Below are positions 48,157 through 63,742 of a DNA stretch of 64,000 nt, piece by piece. Within the stretch, counting starts at the first letter, position 1. The number at the start of each line of letters is the position of its first letter. The stretch spans positions 29,185,116 to 29,249,115 of the forward strand of contig NC_084890.1 of NCBI RefSeq assembly GCF_958979055.1, in the 5' to 3' direction. The notes under the pieces were generated by a model, which was not told the DNA's origin, did not search any database, and was given only the letters and a program-made list of their open reading frames with translations. This DNA comes from Alnus glutinosa. Its lineage: Eukaryota; Streptophyta; Magnoliopsida; Fagales; Betulaceae. The position numbers and the translations under genes are program-made.

Positions 48157-48415
48157 GAATTGGAAGACCCTCTCATTCTAATTCATGAGAAGAAGATCTC
48201 AAGTTTAAATGCTGTCATTAAAGTATTAGAGCTGGCTTTGAAGGTGAGCAACTTCTGGTAAATCAATTTTATTTGGATCCATATTTTACCAATTGATGTA
48301 TTCTGCTCACACTTATTTTGTTCAGAGACAAAGGCCCTTACTAATTGTTGCCGAAGATGTGGAAAGTGAGGCTTTGGCAACTCTTATCCTGAATAAGCTT
48401 CGTGCTGGAATCAAG
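48157..48415 (+). pseudogene. CPN60: Captured mitochondrial CPN60 (HSP60) exon pair
   Basis: Two exons keep intact splice borders. 48157-48243 reads DPLILIHEKKISSLNAVIKV then LELALK. 48326-48415 reads [20 protein letters not shown] then [10 protein letters not shown]. The intervening intron (48244-48325) has GT...AG ends. The words match the apical-domain region of plant mitochondrial chaperonin 60 rather than the plastid form. Fifty-nine of ~575 codons are present with no stop. Because the intron is kept, capture was at DNA level, as expected for Helitrons. It is not a functional chaperonin. Confidence 0.88.
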
Positions 48416-48713
48416 GTTTAATTTTTTAGTTTTTAATTTTTTAATTTAATTTTTTTTTTTTTTGGGTGGTTGATTTTATGGGATAAGTGGAGATGCTGTC
48501 CAGTCCTTGGGTGCTGCAAGGCATGGAGAAATGCTGCCAAGTTTAGAGGGAGCTGCAGATGGCGTGCTGTCCAAGTGTGTCTGCTGGGCGTGCATGAGGG
48601 GATGGGGCTTGGATGGACGTGCTGCTTCTTCACGTGCTGTCCGGTTGGGTAGAGCTGCAGCAGGTGGCGTGGAAGAATGAGCTGCAGGAGGCGTGATGTC
48701 CATGCTGGAGAAG

Positions 48714-49765
48714 CTGTCCTTGAGTGGAAGAATGAGCTGCAGGTGTGATGAAAAGAGAGGCATATTTGGGTTGGAGCTGCATCTTCTCCAAAGCAATGAT
48801 GGCATCTCCACTTACTTTATAGGAACCCCCGTATTGCTTCTCTCCTTTATATGATTAAAGAACTGAAGGGCCATACGGCCCTTCATTCCCTCTTTTTTTT
48901 TTTTTTTTTTATTATATTCTTTAGACCCATAAATGTCACTTATATTTTATTTTTATGGTTATTATTTACAAGTCTATTTTGTTTTATTTTACCATACTTA
49001 ATAGACTTATTATTATTTTTTTTTTTTTATTATTATTATTATTATATTTTTTTATTTTTAATCTTAATAAACTCATTAAATATTTTCTTGAATACTACAT
49101 CATTTTTTTCCTAGATTGTAATTAATTTTTTATTGAAATATTAGATTAATTTTGTATTTGGTTTTGTAAAATATGTCATTGACTAGCAAAAAAACAAAAA
49201 AAAAAACTTAGAAGTATTTTATGTATAATCCAATATTTCTTTTCTGTCCTTGAGTGGAAGAATGAGCTGCAGGTGTGATGAAAAGAGAGGCATATTTGGG
49301 TTGGAGCTGCATCTTCTCCAAAGCAATGATGGCATCTCCACTTACTTTATAGGGGTATTGCTTCTCTCCTTTATATGATTAAAGAACTGAAGGGCCATAC
49401 GGCCCTTCATTCCCTCTTCTTTTTTTTTTTTTTTTATTATATTCTTTAGACCCATAAATGTCACCTATATTTTATTTTTATGGTTATTATTTACAAGTCT
49501 ATTTTGTTTTATTTTACCATACTTAATAGACTTATTATTTTATTATTATTATTATTATTATTATTATATTTTTTTATTTTTAATCTTAATAAACTCATTA
49601 AATATTTTCTTGAATACTACATCATTTTTTTCCTAGATTGTAATTAATTTTTTATTGAAATATTAGATTAATTTTGTATTTGGTTTTGTAAAATATGTCA
49701 TTGACTAGCAAAAAAACAAAAAAAAAAACTTAGAAGTATTTTATGTATAATCCAATATTTCTTTT
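48714..49765 (+). repeat. 530-bp tandem duplication inside the Helitron
   Basis: Copies start at 48714 and 49244 (CTGTCCTTGAGTGGAAGAAT) and stay nearly identical to 49243 and about 49765. Each contains a perfect hairpin GAAGGGCCATACGGCCCTTC (48865-48884, 49389-49408). Differences are small indels and poly-T/(ATT)n length. Confidence 0.9.
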
Positions 49766-52157
<2,392 letters not shown>

Positions 52158-52259
52158 GTAGCAATTAGTTAAATGAGTGATAGAGAAAAGAAAATTAATT
52201 ACGTTTTTAATAAATTATAATAAAAAAAAAGCCCGCTCATAGAGCGGGTTATAAGCTAG

Positions 52260-53395
52260 TTATCTTAAAAGCCTAGCCCTTATATCTTTGGGTTTCATGA
52301 AACATGGGTTATTTAGTGAACGGGGTATAATAGTCTCCTTTTAGTTCGTCATGTTGACTGACTTTTTACTTTTCTAGAAATGTATACTAGACCTAGAGCA
52401 CTGTAAATATGCATATTTAAAGGATGACCTCGTACTCAAATAAACAAGTGATTGTTGTTTGAAGAAATAAATTTTAAATCCCACAAAATTCTAACAATGA
52501 ACTTTGGACCACATCAGAATTTTTAGAAGGCTATTCTCGCAGATGAAGAGGCAGATCTGAGAAATCCTGGCTCTTTGTTTGCCCCATGCAAAATTTTGTG
52601 ATGCAACTATACTATGCAAATCCAGTACAGCCACGTGTTATGCAAAGCAGTACTAGGAATTCTAGATGTTGAATTTTCTAGAGATTGTTGGAAGATAAAA
52701 GCAGTTCTAGGAATTTTCTATGAAGTACATCTTTGTACTTCATTTTTTATGTACTAACAAAATGTGATGAGCCATATAAAATCATGCAAGCCCGATGGCC
52801 TTCCTGGAATTTCTTCAGTTCTCAGAGTTGCCTAAAGAGAGGGTTAATGCAAAAAATATTTTAGCCACACTCAACAAGATCAAATTAGAAAACTTCCATA
52901 AAGGTAACAATGAATTCCACTGGAAACACTTGAAAATGAAAACATTTCTAAGGTATTCAATATCAAATATGGGATCGAATAACCATTCAAAAATATATCT
53001 TACAAGAAAAGGAAGTATGTCCTCTTGCCACCCCTCTTACAAGAAAATGAAGAATCTTACAAGAAGAGTTCACAAAACACCCACCAGCACATACAAAACC
53101 CGGCCAAAATTCCAAGCCCAAACTATGTGATAGGTCAGCCAAAAATGATCACCAACAAAAACAGTCCCATTATGCTATCTTTGCATTTGAGAAGTCCATC
53201 TCCGGATGCTGCAGCAAATCAAAGATTAACTATCAGAGCACTTGAAAAATTACTTCTTGAGGAGGGATTCAACAATCAAAAGCTATCGTATTTACCTCAG
53301 CCATGAATTTCTTCAGAATCTCCTGTTTCTGCATCTCATCACTAGTAATAATAATTGAAGAAACAAAAATTCTGTTTTGGTTCTAACAAATGTAC
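52260..53395. other. Copy-B-specific intron segment with coding-like stretch
   Basis: Most of this is missing from copy A. Two overlapping frames (52795-53130 and 53025-53306) give peptides such as LEFLQFSELPKERVNAKN and ANQRLTIRALEKLLLEEGF. They might be one frameshifted fragment. I do not recognise a family. It may be an older insertion beside the Helitron. Confidence 0.3.
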
Positions 53396-54244
53396 CTTTT
53401 GAACACGGATTATTCTTCAGACACTCTGTAAGTATTCTAAATTAAAATGTAGCACAAAGAAGAAGAATTAGCATGTTAGAAACAAGATTGAAATGAAATA
53501 TAGAAAATAAAAAAGAAGCTCATTCTTTGAAATTTAACAAATTAGATGCTTACGAATTGTCCGATCCAGAAAAGCTTCTGAACAAATTTCTGTTGAATAA
53601 CAGACAAGTTAGTTCCACAAATAAAAATTACAAGTAGATGAAAAAATCTAAGTTGTAATGCTCAAGTAGGTTTCTGTTAAGGGGGAAAAAATTCCTTACA
53701 AGTAGTCTGGACAAGTATTTGGTGCAGAGCTCGTGGAAAAATTATTATAAGATATGTCTATTTGACTGCACGAAAGCATAATTTCTTTTAGTCTTTGTAA
53801 ACAAAAAGAAAAGCTTATTGAACCATATTGAAATATTTGATGTTTATATTTAAATTGATCTAATTTAGATGGATTTTATATCAGAAAGAGTTCATAACCC
53901 AGAGAACTCTATACAAACTTATTACCTTACTAACCACCCATTGACACAAACTCCTTAGACCTTCTTACCATAACTATACAATGAAACAATACAGTTAAAT
54001 ACCATCTTTATGTATGTTCGGAGAAAGGCCATATATTAGGAGTAGTCTAAAACAGCATTGTGATCTATTTACAACATCACAACATTTCTAAGACTTCACA
54101 CTGGGTCGTTTCAAAGCTAAACAAATACTAGTCGCATAATGGGGTAAACTTGCCAGATACAAATAACAAACATCAAACAATGGAATGGAAAATTGACGTT
54201 CTATCTAGGTGACACCACATGGGGGAAGATGGAAATGAAGTTGA

Positions 54245-54649
54245 TGAAAAAGTTCATTGAGACATACTCCTCTCACGTGTGACACTATTGTCTAAATACG
54301 TGTATTGCATTAGAATAGTAGCGGGAGGGAATGCCTAATCCTTTCCTTAAAGGCACTTGCCTTAAGGGAATATGTTTGCTCAAGGCTTATAAAACTCACA
54401 ACCCAAGTATACATTAGCAATGTGGGACTCTTAACACTCCCCCTCATGTATGGGGCTATTGTCCAAACACGTGTACAACGGGAAGGAATGCCCAACATTA
54501 TCCAAGGCCCTGAAGCTTTGATACCATAATAAAGTCAATTGAGCCTTACTCTTCCACAAAAGACATCTTAAGGGAAGAGGTTTGCTCAAGGCTTATAAAG
54601 CCCACAACCCAGACATACCTTAGCAATGTGGGACTCTTAATAATTTACA
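54245..54649 (-). mobile_element. TRIM (miniature LTR retrotransposon), tandem arrangement
   Basis: Copy A lacks this block (its intron reads straight from GGAAATGAAGTTGA to TTCCCCCACAGCTG). On the minus strand an LTR-like unit (TTAAGAGTCCCACATTGC ... TATAAGCCTTGAGCAAAC) occurs twice, starting near 54649 and 54437. Between them are a primer-binding-type site TGGTATCAAAGC (54515-54526) and a purine tract (CATGAGGGGGAG). A second copy of the short interior and part of a third LTR follow. No coding. This matches the TRIM layout. Confidence 0.75.
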
Positions 54650-54737
54650 TCAAAATTGGATTATTTTACCCATTGGACATAGGAGAATTTCCCCCACAGC
54701 TGACACCTACTGAGGTCATGCGATGAAGCACCATCAA

Positions 54738-54908
54738 TGGGTGTCTTTTTTTGGGGTCGTTTCGGGTTTTGTGGGTGTTGTTGGTGCGTTTTGCTGTTTT
54801 TGGGCATGTTCTTGGGCTTTGGGTTTGTAAGTGATCCTCGTATACTGCCTGTGTACTGGGGCGCCTTTCACTTTTTTAATAAAATTGCTTATTACTTATA
54901 AAAAAAAA
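54738..54908 (+). mobile_element. 5'-truncated LINE 3' end
   Basis: A G/T-rich segment ends with AATAAAATTGCTTATTACTT and an A-run, typical of plant L1-type 3' ends. It is inserted between CACCATCAA and CAGTAGGATTTCAC, which are adjacent in copy A. I see no flanking target duplication, so integration was atypical. Confidence 0.65.
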
Positions 54909-57814
54909 CAGTAGGATTTCACCTCCATGTATCTAGATATACAAGGCATCATGTTAACAACTTAAATGAATACGCTTCTGCAGTCCAAAATAAGTGTAAT
55001 ACATAAATGAATGGGAATCTCATTCAAAATTTATGTAGAAGTTAGGATAGAAAACATACTAACGGTCATCTCTGCTCTTGATCCAATCTGGAATAGGCCC
55101 ATCGAGCACGTTGCCCGTCAGATATCTATCCCGCGATCAACAAAATCACATTGCCGTTAGAAACGTTCAGATTGCTACTATTTTAAACATTCATATTGAA
55201 AAAATATTTAAATTCTAAACTTCTGTGACCTGATTCCATTTGTATGAAGCCTTCAGACATGACTTGTTATCATAGTAGCCCATTCCAAATGGAAGAGGGT
55301 TACAATTTTTGCCTCATCTCTTTGTTATGCCACAATCCTAAAGGTGACGACTGTATGAATATGTGCTACTTGTATTCTAGTAATTCTGGTTCAAAGTATT
55401 ACTACCGCACTAACTTTTCTTATAGAAAACTTATATAGAATTGCAGTACTTGAATGACAAAAAATTAAAGAACGTACTGTGTACTGAAAGCTTAAGCCAT
55501 TAGCTAGGGTCATCTATGCAAAAGCTGAATTGTTTTAGGAAGTCAATTTCTTATTCAAGCGTAACACACACTAACAGGGCTCCTAGGCATAATGCTGTAA
55601 GTTAGCCTTCCTCATGAATTTAGATTGCTTACATGGTGGTCAAGTATATATGTTAGAACTCCGAAATCTGGAATGCTTCCTTCCAATCTGTTGAAGCTGA
55701 GATCTCTGCAAAAGAAAAAAAAAAAAAAATGAAAGGAAGAAAAACAGATGTCATAAGAACCAAAATTTAAATAATTTTTTGAGTGAATGTGGTAAACATA
55801 AGAGATACGTGTGTTTCCTAAATGAGAGTGTTTTATGCAGTAAAACTCTCTCAATTATTAAGCACACCTCTGAAAATGCAAGAGGCTTTCATGTCAATGA
55901 GATCTGTACAGGTGTTCCAAACCAATGCAATTTCATTATCTTACTAATCTGTATGTGTACTTGGCTAACATCCTGTCTTGGCACTGTAAGTCACATTCAT
56001 TATAAAGCAGACACCATCCTATCTCTTGAAATACTAACACCTAATACTACATTCTATTTTGTCTAGCTAACATTAAAAGGTCTCCAACTTCTATGAATGT
56101 CAAAGATTAGCATTTCGCAAGAAGCTCCCCTAGTAGGATAAGTCCACACATTTCAATGTAAATATTATTATACATGTCTTAGTCTCCATGTTATTCACTA
56201 AAAAGTAGAGAGAAGAATAAACAGAAGAATTACAATCTTGTCAGTTGTGCCAGTTCTGAGATATATGGAGGGATTGGTCCAGAGATATTACAACTCCTCA
56301 ACATCCTGAACCATAAACCAACTTCATGTAAGTGTCGCTACAAGAGGTGTATTATTCCAATTGCAGAGCATTTTACAACATAAAAAAGCCATACAAATTT
56401 TTCAGGCTTATCATGTTTCGTAAAGGTGGAAAAGGTGAACCCTCTCCTAGTAAGTCACTAATCCTTCTGCATAGAATAGCATCATCGAGAACTGTTATTG
56501 TGTTCAGCAATACATTTTATTAGTTTAAAAATCACATGAATATATTGTAGAGATTATGCACTCAAGAATGTTAACTTAGAAAGCAGAACTCACAGCTCGG
56601 TCAAATTACTCAAGACAGAAATGCTAGGAGGAATAGGCCCCTCAAGACCGCTAGCTTGGATCTCTCTGTTAAGAACACAATTCCAATGGATTTAGATTAC
56701 ACCTGAAAATTTCAGGTGAAGAGATTTACAAAGCATTGTAGTAAAAATCACGTACAATTTTTGAAGCTGTATCCAGCTTTGAAAGAAGTCAGGCATTCTT
56801 CCAGTGAAGTTGTTACCGCTAATCCTACTGCATATAAGCCAAGTGGAAACAACATTGAGTGAAACAAAAAGCTTAATATTTTCAAGGAAATATCAAAATT
56901 TATGGCTAGTAAAGCAATCGAAAAGGTTACGACCACTTACAGTTCTTTCAATTTGGTCAGTTTAGTGAGAGTGGCAGGCAACTCTCCCGTGAGATTGTTA
57001 GCATTAAGAACGCTGCAGTCATCAGATGATTCAGATGAAAACTTAAGACCAGTTCGACTAACTCTAATGTTAAATTATTACAAACATCATTGAGAAGTTA
57101 AAAATGATTAATCAAATATTATTTGGAAAAAAGAAACGAGGAAGAAAGAAACACTGACAGTCTCTCCAAGTCCACCAAGTTCCCAAGCTCAGGGGGAACA
57201 GGTCCAGAAAACAGGTTGCTCTCTATGCTCCTGGAATACAGTCCTTTATGATTACAACAGGGCTAAAACCAAATGAAACCTCATAATAATTTAACATAGA
57301 AATCCAGAGCATACAGATCTTTAATAGTGGTAATCTTTCCCAAGTAGTCCATACTTCCTGATAAGTTGTTTGCACTGATGGTCCTGCAGTTGATTCATTC
57401 CATTAGGTCAGTTTTTTGGCTTTTACTGGCTAACCTTAGACACGAAAGTTTAGCAAGTCATTTACAGATTTTCCAACTTTGTAGAAGCCCATTCCTGTGG
57501 TATTGTACCACTAAGGTAGTTCCTATTGAAATCGCTATCAGCAGGAAAAAAAAAAATTGTTGTTAGTTCAGAAACTCCAAGTCTAATTTCTGGTAATAAC
57601 AAGAAAAACAAATAATTGGAAGCTCTTCTTACATTGCCTTTAGTTTGGATAGCTTCACCAATGCTGGTGGAAGTGTACCAGCAAGATCCTGCCCTTTAAG
57701 AAATCTGCATGTCAAAAATTTAAAAGAAAAAATCAAGATTGATTACAAATTTCGTGGGTAAAAACTTCAGAGTAAGGTCCTAGATTAAAAAAAAAAAAGT
57801 TGCAACTCCAGCGT

Positions 57815-58844
57815 TAGGGGTGAAAATAACCGCCCGCAATAACCGCCCGCTAACCGCTAACCGTCCATAACCGTTAACCGGATAACCGGATAACCGTTGA
57901 AACCGTCTAAAAACCGGTAACCGGTAACCGCCTTAAAAAGGCGGTTACCGGTTTTAAGAAAGCCGGTTACCGGTTATAACCGGTAACCGGCTTTCCTATT
58001 ATATATATATATTTTTTTAAAAATTTTTATATATAAAACGACGCCGTTTTGGTGTTAAACACCAAAATGGCGCCGTTTCATTCAGCCTAAGCAAATTTAA
58101 CCCTACTCTCCTTTCTCCTTTCTCCTTTCTCCTCTCTCCTTTCTGCCGACTCTCGTCTCGCTCTCTCGCGCCGACGTCTCACTGTCTCAGACTCTCAGTG
58201 GTCTCTCTCGTCTCCCTCTCTCGCGTTCTCTGCATCTTTGCATTCACAAACTCTCTTCCCTTTCACTTCACTTTCCCTCTGCACGCCACGCTCCAGCTCT
58301 AACACGCCCACGCTCCCGATTTGGTACTACTCTCTCTCTCTCTCTCTTCCTCTGCTATAGAATACAGAATACACATATGGGTGGAGGTTTTATCACTGAT
58401 TTGCACTTGAGCTATATTGGGTGAAGGTTTTTCTTTCTTGAAAATTTCAATTTTTTTTTTACAAAGATTTGATTTTTTTTCATCTGGGTATTTATTTTCT
58501 GCACCTGATTTATAGAGTTTGATGACTTTGATGATTTTCTACACCTGCTTTAGAGAGTTTGTTGATTTTCTGCAACTCGGAACTTATTAGTACTTGTTGT
58601 ATTGCCACAGTTGTAAAATGAGTTTTTGGATTGATATGTTTGGTATTTGATTCTGCAAGTTGGAGTGATTTGGATAGAAAGCCCGTTCCCGGTTATTGGT
58701 TGCCGCCAACCGGCGGTTATTTGAAAACCGCCAACCGCCTAGGCGGTTGGCGGAGGCGGTTAGCAATTTTTGCTAACCGCCCAGCCGGTTACGGTTGCCG
58801 GTTTTGTCCAAAAACCGGTAACCGTAACCGGCTTTTCAGTCCTA
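57815..58844. mobile_element. Non-autonomous hAT element in intron 2 of copy B
   Basis: The left end TAGGGGTGAAAATAACCG pairs with the right end (TAGGACTGAAAAGCCGG on the other strand). Near-identical 8-bp duplications TCCAGCGT (57807-57814) and TCCAGTGT (58845-58852) flank it. Both ends are arrays of AACCGG/CCGGTT palindromic words. The interior holds an inverted repeat around ACGCCGTTTTGGTGTTAAAC (58038-58080) and a TC-rich leader-like stretch. No transposase. Confidence 0.85.
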
Positions 58845-59133
58845 TCCAGTGTTAGTAAACCAAGTTACACATCATATTCATACACTTAAGATTGAACTTT
58901 TCATTAGGTGAGGAAGGGAGCGTACACGCTAACGACGTGGCAAACACCATCAGGGTAGGAGCAATTGCAGTTGACAGTATTGTTGTACAATGGCCTCCCA
59001 GCTAAACGTGGTGTTATCCAGCTTGAGTCATTGCATGGATTTACACTGAAATTCCAGTCTTTCTTCCCCAGTTGTGTAGCTATTTCGCGAAGGGCTTCCA
59101 CTGCACACATCAAACACATCAACTTCACTGTAC

Positions 59134-59221
59134 CTGTGTGTAGTTTGCACTATTTTGGTGGGATTTTGTTTTGGTGTTTGGTTCTATAAAGATTTCTTTC
59201 ATAAAAATAAATAAATAAAAA
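59134..59221 (+). mobile_element. LINE tail in intron 1 of copy B
   Basis: GTTTGGTTCTATAAAGATTT and CTTTCATAAAAATAAATAAA resemble the end of the LINE fragment at 22350-22842. It is short and 5'-truncated. Confidence 0.5.
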
Positions 59222-60389
59222 CTCTATTCCTCTGCTTGCTCTGTTTCTAAGACGCAGATATTAGCTGATGATGGCAGTCTTCACTCTATTTTGTTGCTGT
59301 AAAGGCACTTCAATCCAAAGAGTATCATTTCCATCAACTTGAAGAAAACCCATATACATATACAGAAAAAGAAGTACCTTCATCATCCGGAAGACGCCCT
59401 GCTCGTGCTTTGACGCCTCTGTTTGCTTCCATGCACATGATCAACAGCACTAGAAGCATAGCAAAACTAAAGCTGGTCTTTGGAAAACAAGGCGGGATTG
59501 CCATCTTCTCCTCTCCACCTTTCAACTCGGTTTGCTGTATGTATGCTTTGAGAGCTTTTGACTGGTATTCGCATCCGTTCCTTTGGATATGTGGGACCGT
59601 TCATAGACTACTAGCCTTATAGCATTCACATTACCTTTGGCTAGTCTAGCCTTGTTGTCGATTTTCTGAAAAACCGCCGACACTCCGCTAGCTATTTTAG
59701 GAAAGAGGAAAAATCTGCTAATTAATAAGTTGCTATTTTTGGTGAGGATTTACGTTGTAAATCACCCCTATTATATCTCATCTTTCCAAGCTTATGTGAC
59801 ATAATCTCTTAAAGGAAGGTTCGGAAATAAAAAGAATTTTGATTTTATTTGTTATAGTGTTTGAGTTTTTCAAAAATAAATTAAATTTTATATATATATA
59901 TATATTTTTTTTAATTTTATCTCAGAAAATCAACCTATTTAAATATTTTTTTTCAACTTTATTTACTTAGAATTCGCGTACTAAATTATAGTTGAATTCA
60001 GATTTTAAAAAATCAAACATCCAAACATACTCGCCTATAAAAAAGAATTTTAAGAAATATAATTGTGAGAAAAAAAAAATTTAAAAAAATATCACCTCTA
60101 AGAAAAGATTACTCTTAGGAAAAAATAAATTTTAAAAATTACGACTGTTATTATTTAGCTAAAATATGAAAAGCTAGCTAAAACTTAAATAATAATAATA
60201 ATAATAAAACAGTAATTTTTTAGCGAAAACCCAACGTACGTGAATGGTCTATACTATTAAGACCTAAACTTTATAAGGTGGAGCCCTTTTAACCAAATTG
60301 AGAGTAGAATTGCATGCTAAACGGTCAAGCATGAAAAGAACCTGCAGCGATCTTTCAACGATCACATTAGTCAGAGACTCAGATCCATT

Positions 60390-60581
<192 letters not shown>

Positions 60582-61419
60582 AGAACAAACTTTTAGATCA
60601 ACGGCAGAGATTGGCCTATATCCGCTGCAATTCTTAGAGACATTCAATCTATCAGACCTTTAGATTAGTAACGTCGATCAGGATTTTTTATAATTATTTG
60701 TTTAAACTAAAAAAACTTCGAGTAAGTGATCGTAAGAAGTCACTTATAAAATTTACCTCACTTGATAAGTGATTAGATATTTAAATTTTTTTATTTAATT
60801 ATGTGAGTCTTTTATAATTATCGATCTGAATTATATTAAATTCTAATAAATAATTATAGAAGATATTGATAATGAATGCCCGCCCTCTTTGACTAAGAAA
60901 GGTCTTCGATTAACGGTATTTATGGCCGGGGGCTACAAAAATTTTGGAAAAGTAGATTTTTATGATAATAAATTTTGTATACATAACGCACTCTGTCGAT
61001 CCAAGGTTTCAACGGCGGAGATTGGCTGATGCTCCCTCAGATTCAACGCGTCAAAATAAGCGGTGTGATAGGACTTGGCAATTAAGTCACGTGAGCCCCT
61101 GTTCCATGTCGCTTTGCTCTTCTGTTTGGTTTTGGATATCGCTGACACGCCTTCAATGCCTAAAACTTGATTTTTACCCAAAAATAGACTTCCAGCGTCT
61201 TTGATAACAACCTTTTTTATTTTATTTTTTTATTTTTTTATAGATGATAACACCTTTTTTTTAATGTTTGGTTCAAAGCGTGTTTGATTTGATGTAAAGG
61301 TCAAATAGTTTTGAATATATTTTTTTTTTTTTGAAAGTTATCTATTAATGTTTTGACTTTTTTTTTTTAATAAAAAATCTAAAAAAAGAAAAGATTTATC
61401 TTACGGTCTCACGTAAGAT

Positions 61420-61597
61420 TGTATTCGAACCGAGCGCAGGTTATCAAATTCGGTTCGAATACATAAAAAAAATAGCTTCGAGCTCAAGCCAAATTTTGAA
61501 TGGTTGTTTGATTCAGCTTGTTAAGGCTCGAACTCGACTAACTTAAGAAGCCGAGCCTCCAATCGAGCTCGCTTAGAGTTTTATAATCATTTTTATT

Positions 61598-61643
<46 letters not shown>

Positions 61644-62000
61644 TTTAGTACAATTTTAACTTTGATCTATATTTGTTTGTGATATTACATATATTATGTT
61701 TACTATGTTAATATTTATACACTATAATTATAGAAATCTTATATTTATAAAACTTATTTTTACACATATATATTAATAAATATGAATACTATATATATAC
61801 ACAACCGAGCTAGCGATTCGAGTTGAACAAGTCGAGTCAAACTTATACAAGCCGAGCTCAATAGCTTTGTCTGAGACGAGCCGATTTTATATAAATATGT
61901 CTCATTAAATATACAAATAAATTATTGTATTCACGAATATCTCATTTATTTTTCGAACCGAGTTCACGAGCAGCTGAGCTCATTTAACACCCCCTAGTCT
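61420..62000. repeat. Decayed repeat rich in GAGCTCG / CGAGCC words
   Basis: Words such as CGAACCGAG, CGAGCTC, AGCCGAGC recur on both sides of a (TA)n core, and the right edge ends AACACCCCCTA. This is probably an old DNA transposon. Termini are not resolved. Confidence 0.4.
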
Positions 62001-62470
62001 CACCTAATGAGAATTATTTTTTAGACAGTTCGAATTTCATAAAAATAACGGATTCCGTCAACTTTTATGACGGTAGAGACCAATTTATTTTTTTTCCCTA
62101 CCCTAAGGAGTTATAATAATTTTTCAAACTCCAGAGAGCTATTTGTCAAAAACATCTCAAACTACAGGGACCAAAACTCGCTTGTTTAAAATGCGAGTAA
62201 TGGTTTAAGCTACATTTTTATCACATAACTACCCATAATATTGATGTGATAGACCAAATCAACCATTATAGGTAATGTAACACCTTAGTTGACATTAAGA
62301 GGATGATTAACTGATATAAAATGGATGGATTAATTATAAAGGAACTCATAAATGCTAAGTCTCACGTTGATTATTTATTAGGTGAGATTTATTAAACTTT
62401 ATAAACTATTTTAAGAAGCTTAAATTGTAATTTAACTATTTCTTTTAATTAATTAAGTTGTGATGCAGAT

Positions 62471-63280
62471 TGATATGCATGATGTGATTCCTTGTACGAT
62501 ATTTCTATTATGTGTCGGCCGGCATGCACAAGAGGCTATAAATTCCTCCCTCCCCCTTCTTGTGTAGACATGTCAAAAAAAAAAAAAAAAAAAGGCTAAA
62601 AATTAAATCAAAGTAAACAAACAAGTCTTCTGATTAAAAAAATGAACAACTCAGTTGCGTCTAACAATTGCCAACAAAAAAGAGGGATACATGACATTAA
62701 GAGATCGATAATGAATATGTTAAAATCCTTTTAGGAATGTTAAAGTTTAACTGTTTAAGGATATGTTTGGTATGGAGAATGTCTATTTTATTAAAAGAAT
62801 GAAATAGATTTTATTATAATTGGAATAACTATTCACATTCCGAGTATTTAAAAGCTCGGCTATTATTATTATTAAATGGATAATTCTCCATGCACCAAAC
62901 GTATCTTAAAGCACTTTTCAAATACATGACATTACAGTTAATGAATGGTCGTATTTCATTGACACGATTGTTGGCATTTTCCGATTGTCTTATATTAATT
63001 TGCTTTCTCAAGTGACCTTTTCAAGTTTATAAAGTGATCTTCGGTTGGATTCATTTTATCATGTTTCTATATGTGTCGATTGCATAATTGGATTTATTCA
63101 TTGACATCAACAAACTAGGGTTTCATGACTTCTAAGGAAAAAATAAAAAGTAAAAAAATAAAAAATAAAAAATTGAATTCAATTGCGTCCTACAACCGAC
63201 TATTGTTGAATAGACAGTCTAAAAAAAGGTTCATTCACACGTGGTAAAGATGTACGTCGTAAGTGTAGGTGGTTAATATA
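62471..63280. other. Duplicated upstream segment of the RLK unit
   Basis: Sequence around 62470-62690 (GATATGCATGATGTGATTCC, GCTAAAAATTAAATCAAAGT, CAACAATTGCCAACAAAAAA) matches parts of 37060-37160 and 42170-42215. No gene is recognised. Confidence 0.5.
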
Positions 63281-63573
63281 GGGTCCGTTTGGGTTTGCAA
63301 TTTCAAAATGTGCGATTTGAAATAACGATTTTAAAATGTGCAATTTGAAAAAATAATAATAATTTTTAAAGTTTGGCCTTTAAAATCACAAATTCGCCTT
63401 TAAAATTCTGCGTTTGCCAAAAAATCATCATCTGATCTGCGATTTGAAAAAACAGATTTTTCGCGTTTTCAAATCGCAATTTTTAAAAACGCAATTACCA
63501 AACGATTTATATTTTGCGATTTGGTTTAAAATCGCACTTATTGTCTATAAAATCACAATCTCAAACGCACCCA
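63281..63573. mobile_element. MITE with GGGTSCGTTTG termini
   Basis: The left end GGGTCCGTTTGGG pairs with the right end GGGTGCGTTTGAG (other strand). The interior repeats GCGATTTGAAA and its complement. About 290 bp, no coding. The target duplication is unclear. Confidence 0.6.
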
Positions 63574-63742
63574 TAGTATTGTTGAACCCAAACTTATATG
63601 CTTAAACTTTTAAGTTGAACGGTGTCCTAACATGCTATAATATTGTACGTAGTCTCATTGATAGATTGTGATTTGTAGCTTATGGTTACTATTAGGTTAC
63701 TAAAATGTTTGTATTAACTTATGGTAATTATTAGGTTACTAA

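Noticed and set aside
53025..53306. New gene in intron 15 of copy B
   Set aside because: The 93-codon frame has no recognisable domain, no clear start context and overlaps another frame; recorded only as coding-like sequence.
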